Positions 17,434-26,920 of a stretch of DNA of 64,000 nucleotides are shown here, piece by piece. The first letter of the stretch is position 1. Every line of letters begins with the position of its first letter. The stretch lies in NCBI RefSeq assembly GCF_008064635.1, contig NZ_VRYZ01000006.1, positions 310,001-374,000 of the forward strand. Direction: 5' to 3'. The position numbers were made by a program, and so were the translations under genes. Below the pieces are notes generated by a model. The model searched no databases and was not told the origin of the DNA. It saw nothing but the letters and a program-made list of their open reading frames with translations. The DNA comes from Parahaliea aestuarii. GTDB taxonomy: Bacteria; Pseudomonadota; Gammaproteobacteria; Pseudomonadales; Halieaceae.

Positions 17434-18210
17434 CTACATCACTCCTCGAAACGCACCGCCATCCACCAGAATATTCTGGCCATTAATGAATCCGGATGAT
17501 GTGCCACATAAAAAGGTGCAGACCTGGGCAAGCTCTGCCGGGTCTCCGACGCGCCCAAGCGGGTTCCCCTGCACAAGCTGCGCCATTGCATCCTCTTCGG
17601 TACACTGATTGTCCAAAGCCATTCTACTGAGGTGGCTTCTGAGAGACGGCGTATCGAATAAGCCTGGCAGCACTGAATTCACGGTTACATCACTGGCTCT
17701 CTTGTATCGGGCCAGGCCCGCTGCAAAACCCGTCAATCCCAACCTGCCTGCATTGGAAGTGTCCATATTGTCCATGGGCGCTTTCACACACTGGCTGGTT
17801 ATATTGATAATCCGCCCAAATCCTCTGTCCACCATGCCATCATAGAACCGGGTAGATGCGAGAATACCCGGCAGCATGATGCTGTTCGCTGACTCGAGCC
17901 AGTCACTGTGAGAAAGGCGTCGGAAATCGCCAGGCGGCAATCCAGTTGCATGATTGATAAGAATATCTGGCTCCGGACAGCGATTAGCGACCAATGCGAG
18001 CGCCTCCTCACGCGTAGAGTCCGCAACCAGGATTTCGATCGATCCAGGCAGCTTACTTCCGTGACAGCATAGATCGCTCTCTTCTACCGGCAGGGGCGAC
18101 ACAACCAGTACTGCAACACCCTCAGCTCTCAGCGCCTTTGCGCAAGCCTGGCTCAAAGGCGTTTGCCCCCCAAATACGATTGCACGTTTACCAGCAATAC
18201 CGAGATCCAT
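17434..18210 (-). CDS. Atypical SDR-family protein lacking the catalytic Tyr/Lys
   Basis: Rossmann-fold SDR of 258 residues. I start at ATG 18210 (MDLGIAGKRAIVFGG) with GGGAAGA upstream. The Gly motif is loose (VFGGQTPLSQA in place of TGxxxGIG). NHATG replaces NNAG, and after the catalytic-type serine (INITSQ) the YxxxK site reads SNAGR, so Tyr is replaced by Ser and Lys by Arg. The C-terminal end, NGQNILVDGGAFRG, is standard SDR. Such Ser/Arg variants exist in a divergent SDR branch and may have a different chemistry or only bind ligand. Coupled to the following MFS gene. Confidence 0.8.
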   Translation of the reverse strand: MDLGIAGKRAIVFGGQTPLSQACAKALRAEGVAVLVVSPLPVEESDLCCHGSKLPGSIEILVADSTREEALALVANRCPEPDILINHATGLPPGDFRRLSHSDWLESANSIMLPGILASTRFYDGMVDRGFGRIINITSQCVKAPMDNMDTSNAGRLGLTGFAAGLARYKRASDVTVNSVLPGLFDTPSLRSHLSRMALDNQCTEEDAMAQLVQGNPLGRVGDPAELAQVCTFLCGTSSGFINGQNILVDGGAFRGVM

Positions 18211-18378
18211 AGTTGTAGTCTTCCCAGGGTTAACTCGTATTGAAACCTGTCCTTTGCCCGCGCCCCATTGATCAAGAGCAGACACCTGCAAGGAAAGATC
18301 AGGCAAGCCGGCGCACCGCTACTAACGCGTAACAGTGCACCGAACTCCAAGCGGCAGGATCAGCCAGGAGCAGCAGCC

Positions 18379-20667
18379 CTAGAGGAAGTTGTACTTGGCG
18401 CTAACGCCATAGGTTCTGGGCATACCATTAACATAGACTCCCCAGCCAGACCCCACTGGATCTGTCAGAGTGTCGTGTACAAAGACTTCGTCGGTCAGGT
18501 TCTTGCCCCATAGCGAAAGGCTGTATCGCGAATCAGGGGAAAGCCAGGTGATGCGGCTGTTAACCTGGTACTGGGAATCGACTTCCAGATTATTGACGAT
18601 TTCCTTGTAATGATCGTCCTGCCAGACATAGTCACCAAAGAATCGCACGCGAGCGCCGCTGGAAAGATCAATGTCATAAGTCAGCGCCAGATTAAAGTTG
18701 TACTCTGGCGCATTCGGCAGCACGCGGGGCGCGCGACCAAATACCCCATCGAAGTTGACACCGGGATCATTATTCTCCGTATCCAGCCAGCCGAGCCCCG
18801 CCTGGATACGGAACGCTGTACTGACCGCCCAATCCAGCTCCGCCTCGAACCCTGTGATCTTTGCATCATCAAGATTGGTCAGGAAGTTCAAGGGCGACTG
18901 AGCCACCGGGTCGAACTGTGGCGTCGCCGCCTGGAGCCCGGAATAATCGTAGTAAAAGAGGGCTGCATTCAGGGTCACGCGGTTGTCGATCAGCTGACTT
19001 TTTACACCCAACTCGTAAGCCGTGATCTGTTCAGGATCAAATGGTAGCGCGAGACGCGGATTGGTAATCAATCCCGCATTGAAACCGCCACCCTTGTAGC
19101 CACGGGAAACCGACGCATAAGCCAGTATTTCCTCGGTAGGCGTATAATCCAGTGCAACACGCCAGGTTGGCTCGCTGCTATCGAGCTTGCCATCCACGCC
19201 GAAAGCGGGTGCCGGAATGGTCACGAGAACCAGTCGCTCATCGTAGGAAAAATCAGGCGGGAACAGGAAAGCTGTTTCTTCCTCAAACTCAATACTTTCA
19301 TCGATCCAGCGACCACCGACAGAGAGCGCCCATTCATCGCTGATTCGCCAGTCTGCCTGCGCATAGGCCGCATAGGAATCGCGATCCTGGGTGTAGTCCA
19401 CAGAGGCGCGAACACCGAGATAGTCATCAGCATAGATAGTTCTTGGCGGCGATTCCGAAACTTCATCATTGCTGAGTATGATTCCCGCAATCCAGCTGAC
19501 AGGGCCATCTGTCGCGGAGGTAATTCTCAATTCCTGAGACTGCTGGCTGACATCGCTGTTAAAGACAAGATCCACAAACAGCAACGGATTCGCATCAGAT
19601 TCCTTGGGTTGCGAACGGTCGTACTGCTGGAAATTGGTAATTGACGTCAGCGTAAAGCTGTCGAAGTTGAAATCCATCGCAAGCGTAGCGCCGTAGCTAT
19701 CATTCTTGAGCTTTGCACCCGCATTGATCGGCGTATCGAGCCGGTTGGTATAATCGCCCGCATAATCCCGCCCATCCGTGTCACTGTAGCCGAGCACATC
19801 GACACATTCAGAAGGATTTGGAGCCCTGCCCGCCGCAAACGAAGAACAGTACTGGTTGGCGCCCGGTACGCCCCCGGCGAAGTCCTTCGACCAGAAGCCT
19901 ATATGCTGGAATACGGAGGGCTGGGAGCGGTCGCGGCTTCCATAAATTTTCAGATTTGCGTCCAGGAAGTCACTTGGCTGCCAGCGCAGCTGCAGCCTGC
20001 CGGCGTTGATGTCCACCTCACCGAGGTCCTTGCCGCTCGTCCTGTCGTGTACATACCCTTCTCCCTGCTGTATGGAGTAGATTGCCGTTCGCGCGCTAAC
20101 CGTATCCGAGATTGGTCCACCGTAGGCGGCTTCTACTTCCAGCCGGTCAAATTTTCCGTAATCCGCCCTGACAAAGCCCTCCGCTTCCTGACCGGGCTTG
20201 GCTGACAAATAGCTAATGGCACCGCCATTGGTGTTGCGACCAAAAAGGGCACCCTGAGGCCCCTTGAGCACCTCTACACGCTCCATGTCAAAAAGCTGCG
20301 CGCCCATGCTGACAAGCGAGGTCTGGAACACTTCGTCAATGAACAGCCCGACGCTCGGCGTATCACTAGCCTGGAAGCTGTTCATACCAACACCGCGGAT
20401 GGTGTATATCGGCATCGAGTTACCCCAAGCGTATTTTATGTCCACGTTCGGCGCCTGGTTTGCAATCTGCGTAACGTCAGACCAGCCGTAATCGGCAATT
20501 TCGGCGCCAGAAAAGGCTGTCATCGCAATGCTTACGTCCTGAATGCTTTGCTCGCGCTTGTTGGCGGTCACTATCACTTCTTCAAGCTGTTGCGCTAACG
20601 CCGTCTTCGCTGAGACGGACAGCACACAGCTTGCGACAAGTGAAATATTCTTGATGTTTATTCTCAT
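18379..20667 (-). CDS. TonB-dependent outer-membrane receptor, copy 1
   Basis: Outer-membrane receptor of 762 residues. Signal peptide ends in AKTALA; the TonB-box region is EEVIVTANKREQSIQDV. The plug (about 45-160) contains YTIRGVGMN, SVGLFIDEVF and VEVLKGPQGALFGRNTNGG. The 22-strand barrel follows and ends in RTYGVSAKYNFL with the terminal hydrophobic residue. The type is that of receptors seen in Sphingomonad and Cellvibrionales catabolic islands for hydrophobic organic compounds rather than classical siderophore receptors, and no siderophore genes are near. It is downstream of nothing on its strand for over 400 bases, so it has its own promoter. Confidence 0.92.
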   Translation of the reverse strand: MRINIKNISLVASCVLSVSAKTALAQQLEEVIVTANKREQSIQDVSIAMTAFSGAEIADYGWSDVTQIANQAPNVDIKYAWGNSMPIYTIRGVGMNSFQASDTPSVGLFIDEVFQTSLVSMGAQLFDMERVEVLKGPQGALFGRNTNGGAISYLSAKPGQEAEGFVRADYGKFDRLEVEAAYGGPISDTVSARTAIYSIQQGEGYVHDRTSGKDLGEVDINAGRLQLRWQPSDFLDANLKIYGSRDRSQPSVFQHIGFWSKDFAGGVPGANQYCSSFAAGRAPNPSECVDVLGYSDTDGRDYAGDYTNRLDTPINAGAKLKNDSYGATLAMDFNFDSFTLTSITNFQQYDRSQPKESDANPLLFVDLVFNSDVSQQSQELRITSATDGPVSWIAGIILSNDEVSESPPRTIYADDYLGVRASVDYTQDRDSYAAYAQADWRISDEWALSVGGRWIDESIEFEEETAFLFPPDFSYDERLVLVTIPAPAFGVDGKLDSSEPTWRVALDYTPTEEILAYASVSRGYKGGGFNAGLITNPRLALPFDPEQITAYELGVKSQLIDNRVTLNAALFYYDYSGLQAATPQFDPVAQSPLNFLTNLDDAKITGFEAELDWAVSTAFRIQAGLGWLDTENNDPGVNFDGVFGRAPRVLPNAPEYNFNLALTYDIDLSSGARVRFFGDYVWQDDHYKEIVNNLEVDSQYQVNSRITWLSPDSRYSLSLWGKNLTDEVFVHDTLTDPVGSGWGVYVNGMPRTYGVSAKYNFL

Positions 20668-21093
20668 CAGCTTGCTCGCTCCATTTACAGGTATGCACTC
20701 ACTTCAGGTAGCGCCAGTTGCCCACCCCACCACAATGACACTACAACCTTACATACTTTTGTGCAAGTGAGTTTGTTGTAAATATTCGCCACCGACCAGA
20801 TGGCCCTGACTATGCCCAACAGATTCCGGAATCTTTCCGGCCATTCATCTACGTTTTGGCATAGTATAAAAGGATTCTGTCCAAGCATTGCTTCCGAAAC
20901 TCATGCCGCGCAACACCATACTGTAGATACTACTAGACAAGTCTAATATCGTGGGATAGATTTCCGATTGCGGCAACCCAATCAGCCTCAACACAGCCCG
21001 GAGCAACGCCGTGGCACACCCGGAGTTCTAGCGTGAGGCGCGGCCCGCCTGTATCCGCGACCACACCAAGAACCTATAACAATGGAGAAAGCC
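20668..21093. other. 426-base intergenic region with dyads (TonB receptor / SnoaL divergent promoters)
   Basis: No gene is seen. It holds AGATTCCGGAATCT (20821-20834, perfect palindrome), TAGAC-AA-GTCTA (20934-20945, dyad), and CTTGCACAAAAG (20767-20756, minus strand), a weak relative of the 33.5/38.6 kb dyad. TATAAAAG-like sequence near 20865 could be a -10. The ribosome site of the SnoaL gene (GGAG) lies at its right end. Confidence 0.5.
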
Positions 21094-21588
21094 ATGAACA
21101 TCCTGAATTACACACTGAGCATTGCGCTTCTGCTTGGCACTTCCACAGCCGTGGCTGCGGAACCCCCGCCCGCGTCCCAGGCCAGCCGCACTGAAAGCGG
21201 TATCACGGACACCATTGTTTCGAAAACCATGGAGTTCTCTCACACATGGAATACCGGCGACATCAACAGATACATTGGCAGCTACGAGCAGACAGGGGAT
21301 TTTGCCCTGTACTACTCAGGGGGGCAGAACCTTGGCATAGAATCCGCCAGGGAGCTGTACCTCACAACCTGGCCCACCAAGCAGGCAATGGGGGAGTTTG
21401 AAGTTTTCAATGTAACTGCAAGAATTCTTTCCCCGACCACGGCCCTCTCACACGGGCTGTTTCAGCACCGCTTCCCGGACAAAACTGTAGACGGAAACTT
21501 CACCCTGGTCTGGAGGCTGCGCGACGATGGCGACTGGGAAATTGCGCACGAACACAGCGCAAGAATTCGCGTTGAAAAGAGGAACTAG
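21094..21588 (+). CDS. Secreted SnoaL/NTF2-like protein (DUF4440 type)
   Basis: A 164-residue exported protein. The signal peptide MNILNYTLSIALLLGTSTAVAAE is followed by a cone-shaped NTF2-like domain: helix DTIVSKTMEFSHTWNTGDINRYIGSY, then GDFALYYSGG, and the C-terminal strands LVWRLRDDGDWEIAHEHSA, typical of DUF4440/SgcJ proteins. I start at ATG 21094 because GGAG lies eight bases upstream; an ATG four codons earlier is possible. NTF2-like folds serve as isomerases, hydrolases or binding proteins; nothing here fixes the activity. It stands alone between a TonB receptor and an Old Yellow Enzyme gene, which suggests periplasmic handling of the imported compound. Confidence 0.75.
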   Translation: MNILNYTLSIALLLGTSTAVAAEPPPASQASRTESGITDTIVSKTMEFSHTWNTGDINRYIGSYEQTGDFALYYSGGQNLGIESARELYLTTWPTKQAMGEFEVFNVTARILSPTTALSHGLFQHRFPDKTVDGNFTLVWRLRDDGDWEIAHEHSARIRVEKRN

Positions 21589-21602
21589 ATCACCAAGGCT
21601 TC

Positions 21603-21632
21603 GCCGGCGCGCACCTCGAGCCACGCGCCGGC
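21603..21632. terminator. Hairpin between convergent SnoaL and OYE genes
   Basis: GCCGGCGCG (21603-21611) pairs with CGCGCCGGC (21624-21632). It lacks a T run but is a stable nine-base-pair stem in a convergent gap. Confidence 0.5.
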
Positions 21633-21651
21633 CAAGCAATCGGCAGACGCG

Positions 21652-22911
21652 CTACCCGGGCACTCCACACGAATAGTGGTATGCGTAGTTACCGACACTC
21701 TTCCACCCAAGGTAATACTGCGGTGCCAATGCCACCAGCTCACAGCAGTTCAAGGTCGATGCAGCACGAGCCGCCCACAGCGGATCGCGCAAAAGCGCCC
21801 GCCCGAGCATGACGAGGTCGGCCCTGCCACCCGCAATGATCTCCGTGGCGAACACGGGATCTTCAATCAAGCCAACAGCAGCCACCGGAATATCGACTTC
21901 ACGACGTATCCGCGCAGCTGCGTCGACCTGATATCCCGGATACAAGGGTATGACACCACTAGCGGGGGACTCTCCATCACACCCTTCACGGGGCAAATCC
22001 TTCATCACTGCAACCGTGTCAGGGCTATTGCCCCCGGAACTGACATCGATGATATCCACCCCCAGCTGCTTTAGCCGACCTGCCAGATATATTGAGTCAT
22101 CAATATCCCACCCGCCGCTCAACCAGTCTGTGTACGAAATCCTCACAGACAGCACCGTATCGGCCGGGATCCGGCGCCGCACCCTAGCAGCGGTTTCCAG
22201 CAGGAAGCGCGAACGCCCGACCCTGTCACCACCATAGGAATCCTCTCGCTTGTTTGACAGAGGCGAATAGAAGCAATGTGGCAAATAGCCGTGGGCGGCA
22301 TGTAGCTCAATCCACCGGTAGCCTGCCTCTACAGCATATCCGGCCGACCTCTCAAACTCACTCTGAACACATTCAATATCAGCCGCTGCCATCTCTCTCG
22401 GCACTGGCGCCCCCGGACCAAAACGGACTGAACTCGCCCCCATCACCGGCCACCCCCCCTCCCCCGGATACAGCCAGTGCACTGGAACCAGTCCGCATTC
22501 GTTATAGGGCCGCGCCATACTTCCTTTTCGGCCGGAATGCGCAAGCTGAATACCGGGCACCGCCCCCTGACTCTCAATGAAAGCCACCAATCGGCGATGA
22601 GCATCGACATGCCCCTCTGACCACAAGCCCAGGTCATAGGGGCTGATCCTGCCCTCCGGACTCACAGCCGTAGCCTCAGTCATAACCAGCCCGACACCAG
22701 CCGCCGCCCTCGCCCCGAGGTGCATCAAATGCCAGTCATTGGGCATGCCATCAAATGCACTGGTCTGAACCATAGGTGACAGCGCAATCCGGTTTCTGAG
22801 GGTGACCCCCCGAATCGAAAGCGGCGAGAAAAGCTCCCTGCCGCTTGCACCCGAAGCTGCACCCGCCCCTACTCCAGCCCCGGAACTCTCTTCCAAACCC
22901 GCCTCCCACAT
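21652..22911 (-). CDS. Old Yellow Enzyme family NADH:flavin oxidoreductase (YqjM-like)
   Basis: FMN-dependent ene-reductase type TIM barrel, about 419 residues. LFSPLSIRGVTLRNRIALSPM opens the domain; the substrate-binding pair and FMN motif are ELHAAHGYLPHCFYSPLSNKR; YGGDRVGRSRFLLE follows; the phosphate motif AAVGLIEDPVFATEIIAGGRADLVMLGRALLRDP ends it. I start at ATG 22911, before a Gly/Ala/Ser-rich leader of uncertain use. The frame is open to 22992. Such enzymes reduce the C=C bond of alpha,beta-unsaturated ketones or open rings. It is divergent from hyuA, sharing a 200-base control region. Confidence 0.88.
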   Translation of the reverse strand: MWEAGLEESSGAGVGAGAASGASGRELFSPLSIRGVTLRNRIALSPMVQTSAFDGMPNDWHLMHLGARAAAGVGLVMTEATAVSPEGRISPYDLGLWSEGHVDAHRRLVAFIESQGAVPGIQLAHSGRKGSMARPYNECGLVPVHWLYPGEGGWPVMGASSVRFGPGAPVPREMAAADIECVQSEFERSAGYAVEAGYRWIELHAAHGYLPHCFYSPLSNKREDSYGGDRVGRSRFLLETAARVRRRIPADTVLSVRISYTDWLSGGWDIDDSIYLAGRLKQLGVDIIDVSSGGNSPDTVAVMKDLPREGCDGESPASGVIPLYPGYQVDAAARIRREVDIPVAAVGLIEDPVFATEIIAGGRADLVMLGRALLRDPLWAARAASTLNCCELVALAPQYYLGWKSVGNYAYHYSCGVPG

Positions 22912-23069
22912 ATGCTCCCCACGGCAATGGCCACCGCAGCAATCGGCGGGCCTTCGCACTCGATCAGAATCTAGATATCGTTCTGCAAGCATTTCACGAT
23001 ATAAATATATACATTAACGACAATAGCGCTTTTTTTATGCTTTACCAAATATACATCATTCGTATATAT

Positions 23070-23086
23070 TACTACTATAATGAAAG
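23070..23086 (+). promoter_or_regulatory. hyuA promoter -10 inside a sequence shared with the 28.45 kb promoter
   Basis: A perfect -10, TATAAT (23076-23081), lies about 43 bases before the hyuA ATG in a strongly AT-rich stretch. No good -35 is seen, which suggests an activator or control site. TACTACTATAATGAAAG here is 15/17 identical to 28451-28467, at the promoter of the epoxide-hydrolase-like gene. Confidence 0.55.
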
Positions 23087-23123
23087 GTAAAAGTTCCTGA
23101 ACGCAGTATAACCGGAGATACCC

Positions 23124-25184
23124 ATGATCACCATAGGCATAGATGTAGGCGGAACATTCACTGATGTATTCCTGAGAGATAGTGACAGCAAGCACTGGGT
23201 CGTACAGAAAGTCCCCTCGACGCCGCCCCATTTTGAACAGGGCTTCATGAACGGCCTTGGGAGCATACTTGGCAAGTCCGGATCGTCTGCGCCGCAAGTG
23301 GGTCGGGTGATACACGGCACTACCGTTGCAACCAATGCCATCATTACTGAAACCGGCGCTCGCGTTGGCTTTCTCATGACAGAGGGATTCAGGGATATTT
23401 TGTACATAGGCCTGGGATGGAGGCCGCACATGTACGACCTCGACATGGACCCGGTGGAGCCACTTTTTCTTGCTCCACGACGCCGGTCACTGGAAGTCAA
23501 GGAAAGAACAGACGTGTCAGGCAACATCATCACACCACTGGATGAACAAAGTCTTAGAAGTGCTGCGAAGTGTCTGGTTGAAGAACACGACGTAGAGGTT
23601 TTTGTGATCTGCTATCTTCACGCATACGTCAACCCGGAAAATGAGCGGCGCAGTCGGGACATCCTGGCTCAGATGTACCCGGATATACCTGTCAGCATTT
23701 CCAGCGATGTACTACCCAGGAAGCGCGAATATCGCCGATTGGTCGTCACTGGCTTTGATGGCTATGTAAAGCCGGCAGTAACCGACTATCTCACCAAGCT
23801 TTCTACCAGCCTGCAGGAATCCGGGATAAATGCCCCGTTCCATATCATGCAATCGCACGGAGGCGTTGGCGGAGTACCGAATATCGTGGAACGCCCCGTG
23901 CGCACGGTGCTTTCCGGCCTCGCTGCGGGCGTCATTGGCGCAGCGAATGTCGGACGCTCTTCAGGACACCCGAACTGCATCAGCTTTGACATGGGCGGGA
24001 CGAGCACAGACGTTGCCCTTATCAGCGATGGCAAACCCATCATCACCAGCAATGGCAGTTTTGAAGACTATCCGCTCAACATTCCCATGGTTGACGTGAG
24101 AACAATTGGAGCCGGCGGCAGCAGTATTGCATATGTTGATGAGGGCGGGGCGCTGAAAGTCGGGCCGGAAAGTGCCGGCGCAGTACCCGGACCAGTTTGC
24201 TATGGTCGCGGCGGCACCAGGCCGACCGTTACCGATGCCAGTCTTGTACTAGGCTATCTAAACCCTGAATCCTTCGCAGGTGACCTCAACATCGACCGCG
24301 AAAAGAGCTTCAAGGCTATTGAGGAGCAAATTGCAAAACCGCTTGGAATGGATACGCTGGAAGCTGCACTTGGGATCCACGCCATTGTCAATTCAAACAT
24401 GGCTCAGACGTTACGGCTTGTATCAATCAAGCGCGGCTTTGACCCAAGGGACTTCACCCTGATTCCCTTCGGCGGTGCCGGCCCGCTACAGGGTGGGCGT
24501 TGTGCTGAGTTTGCCAGTATCCGCAAGATCCTTGTACCACCGGCGCCAGGCGTGCTGTCTGCGATGGGGCTCATGCTGGCTCCAATTCAGCATGAGTCTA
24601 TGGTCAGCTACGAGGCTACCGCAAGTGATACAAGCGTAGACAGCCTGCGTGAAGCACTGGCACAGCTGGACAGCCAGAACAGCGCCCGCATGAGCGCTGA
24701 TGGCGTGGATACCTCCGACGTAATCATGGAGTACTACGCGGAGATGCGCTACGTGGGACAGGCCCACGAACTTGAAATTCCCATCGGATCTGAACTGGGC
24801 CCATCCTGCATAAATCACCTCATACAGCTTTTCCACGAAACTCATCATCAAACCTACAATCACAGTGACCCAGCTGCGCCGGTTGAGCTCGTCTCGCTGC
24901 GCAGCGTTCACCTCAGCAACGCTCAGGAACAAGCCTTGCTGGGCGAGGACGCAGGAACGGCGAAGGAAACCCCGGAGCCTACCTACCGAAGAATGTGCTT
25001 TGACAAGAGCATCGGCTTCGAGGATACCCCGGTCTATTCCCGTGCCACTCTGCCGACAGGCTTTTCGCTCATTGGCCCCGCCATCATTGAGCAACTCGAT
25101 ACAACCACACTGATCTATCGAAATCACCGTGCCAGCGTAGATGTCTATGGCAACATCATTATTGATGTTCCCGATACAGAATAA
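23124..25184 (+). CDS. Hydantoinase A / oxoprolinase family ATP-dependent subunit (HyuA-like)
   Basis: A-subunit of the ATP-dependent hydantoinase / 5-oxoprolinase / acetone-carboxylase group, 686 residues. The N-terminal actin-like ATP site is GIDVGGTFTDVFLRD; GTTVATNAIITETGA, the second nucleotide motif SFDMGGTSTDVALI, and RTIGAGGSSIAYVD are all present, then LIPFGGAGPLQ. The family phosphorylates a carbonyl oxygen to help open a lactam or lactone ring or to carboxylate a ketone. Ribosome site CGGAGA. The hyuB gene follows after 16 bases, so the pair is one operon. Substrate class (lactam, lactone, hydantoin, ketone) cannot be told. Confidence 0.93.
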   Translation: MITIGIDVGGTFTDVFLRDSDSKHWVVQKVPSTPPHFEQGFMNGLGSILGKSGSSAPQVGRVIHGTTVATNAIITETGARVGFLMTEGFRDILYIGLGWRPHMYDLDMDPVEPLFLAPRRRSLEVKERTDVSGNIITPLDEQSLRSAAKCLVEEHDVEVFVICYLHAYVNPENERRSRDILAQMYPDIPVSISSDVLPRKREYRRLVVTGFDGYVKPAVTDYLTKLSTSLQESGINAPFHIMQSHGGVGGVPNIVERPVRTVLSGLAAGVIGAANVGRSSGHPNCISFDMGGTSTDVALISDGKPIITSNGSFEDYPLNIPMVDVRTIGAGGSSIAYVDEGGALKVGPESAGAVPGPVCYGRGGTRPTVTDASLVLGYLNPESFAGDLNIDREKSFKAIEEQIAKPLGMDTLEAALGIHAIVNSNMAQTLRLVSIKRGFDPRDFTLIPFGGAGPLQGGRCAEFASIRKILVPPAPGVLSAMGLMLAPIQHESMVSYEATASDTSVDSLREALAQLDSQNSARMSADGVDTSDVIMEYYAEMRYVGQAHELEIPIGSELGPSCINHLIQLFHETHHQTYNHSDPAAPVELVSLRSVHLSNAQEQALLGEDAGTAKETPEPTYRRMCFDKSIGFEDTPVYSRATLPTGFSLIGPAIIEQLDTTTLIYRNHRASVDVYGNIIIDVPDTE

Positions 25185-25200
25185 GTCGAAGGAGCAGGGC

Positions 25201-26886
25201 ATGCATAATACAGTGGTAGACCCCGTCACCCGCGAAGTTATAAGCGGGATGCTTAACGCAGTGACTGCAGAGATGCAGCAGACTCTGATTAGTACGTCAC
25301 ACTCTCCAATCATTACTGAAGGGCAGGATGCCACTGCGGCGATCTTTGATACAGAGGGTCGAAACATAGCGCAGGCAACTGCCGTTCCGGTACATCTGGG
25401 CGTGCTTGTTGAGATGGGGAAAAGGTTCGCAGCCCAGTATCCCGAAGGAGTTGCGGAGCCTGGTGATATCTATGTTTGCAACGATCCCTACTGTGGTGGC
25501 ACGCACTTGCCGGACATTGCGGTAGTAGCCCCTGTTTTCTATGACGATTACCTGGTTGGCTACGTTGCCACCATGACCCATCATCGCGACATTGGTGGCT
25601 ACGCGCCTGGAAGCGTTAACGTAGAGGCAAGGGATCTGCACGCGGAGGGGCTCCGCATTCCCATAGTACGACTGTATCACCGGGGCGAATTGAACGATTC
25701 CCTCAATGCGCTCCTGGAATCCAACACCCGCACCCCCGAGAGCCTGCGTGGCGACCTGGGCGCACAGATTGCCGCATGCCGTACCGGCCTCAAGCGGTAC
25801 TCACGTGTATTCTCTCGCTGGGGCAGGGAGACCATCGCCGAGGCAAATCGGCAATTGATGGATTACGCCGAATCACTCACACGAGCAGAGATTGGTCGCA
25901 TAAATGACGGCGACTTCTACTTCGAGGACTGGCTCGATGATGACGGCCTTGATCCTGCCAATGATCCGTTGAAAATTGCCGTTACATTAAGGGTCCGCGG
26001 AGACGAAATAGAATTTGATTTTACCGGGACTGATCCACAGGCTACTTCTGCCATCAATAACGTCCCTTCCTCGACCAATGCCGTAGTGTTCTACGCAGTC
26101 CGCCTGCTGACCGGCGACCGAATACCGAATAACGACGGATGTTATCGCCCCATCAGAACCGTGCTTCCTGCCGGTACCCTGGTAAGTGCCAACTATCCGG
26201 CACCAGTAGCAGCCCGTGGAATGTCGCTAAAACGCATCGAGGACGTAGTGCTGGGCGCCATGATAAAAGCCGTGCCAGAGTTCTTCACGGCTGCCCATAG
26301 TGGCCAGTACACCATGGTCACTATCGCGGGCCAGGATCCGGAAACCGGTCGAGCGCTACTTGGGCATATTGGAGGACCTTACGCCGGCGGCCATGGGGCT
26401 CGTCCGCGCAAAGATGGCATCGATGTCACAGAACATGGCGCAACCAACGGCTCTCCCATTCCGCTCGAGGTAGCCGAAGCAAAGCTACCGTTGTTGTTCA
26501 GGCAGTGCTCGCTCTGGACCGATTCTGGGGGAGCAGGACGCAATCGCGGCGGACTCGGCTACCACGTCGATGTTGAATGGAGAGGGCCTGCTGTTTACGC
26601 CCAGCTACGACGCGAGAGGATGAAGTTCAAACCCTGGGGCGCCCTGGGAGGAAGCGATGCACCACTTTGCAGCACTGAGTTCTTCGGGATCGACGGTAGC
26701 AACGAAGAACTGCCTGGCAAATGCAGAAGGGCATTGATTGCCGGCGACAGGCTGTCCATCTATACAACCGGCGGAGGCGGCTATGGCAATCCTCGCGAAA
26801 GAGATCGTATCGCCGTCGAGAACGATGTAATCGATGGCAAGGTATCAGTTGAAGCAGCCAAAGAGGTATACGGCTACTCTGGCTAA
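25201..26886 (+). CDS. Hydantoinase B / oxoprolinase family protein (HyuB-like), copy 2
   Basis: B-subunit partner of the HyuA just upstream, 561 residues. Begins VVDPVTREVISGMLNAVTAEM; then HSPIITEGQDATAAIFD, NDPYCGGTHLPDIAVVAPVF, TMTHHRDIGGYAPGS, and LWTDSGGAGRNRGGLGYH. ATG 25201 is preceded by AAGGAG at good spacing. The product is clearly related to HyuB copy 1 at 10601-12367 along its whole length. The operon converges with a minus-strand SnoaL gene; no obvious terminator lies in the 34-base gap. Confidence 0.93.
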   Translation: MHNTVVDPVTREVISGMLNAVTAEMQQTLISTSHSPIITEGQDATAAIFDTEGRNIAQATAVPVHLGVLVEMGKRFAAQYPEGVAEPGDIYVCNDPYCGGTHLPDIAVVAPVFYDDYLVGYVATMTHHRDIGGYAPGSVNVEARDLHAEGLRIPIVRLYHRGELNDSLNALLESNTRTPESLRGDLGAQIAACRTGLKRYSRVFSRWGRETIAEANRQLMDYAESLTRAEIGRINDGDFYFEDWLDDDGLDPANDPLKIAVTLRVRGDEIEFDFTGTDPQATSAINNVPSSTNAVVFYAVRLLTGDRIPNNDGCYRPIRTVLPAGTLVSANYPAPVAARGMSLKRIEDVVLGAMIKAVPEFFTAAHSGQYTMVTIAGQDPETGRALLGHIGGPYAGGHGARPRKDGIDVTEHGATNGSPIPLEVAEAKLPLLFRQCSLWTDSGGAGRNRGGLGYHVDVEWRGPAVYAQLRRERMKFKPWGALGGSDAPLCSTEFFGIDGSNEELPGKCRRALIAGDRLSIYTTGGGGYGNPRERDRIAVENDVIDGKVSVEAAKEVYGYSG

Positions 26887-26920
26887 CCGGAAACCGGGGT
26901 TCAGTCCGGCAGGACGCGGC

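Noticed and set aside
20756-20767. CTTGCACAAAAG as a third copy of the CTTG-N5-CAAG operator
   Set aside because: Only about 9 of 13 positions fit and the dyad spacing is lost, so I do not count it as a site.
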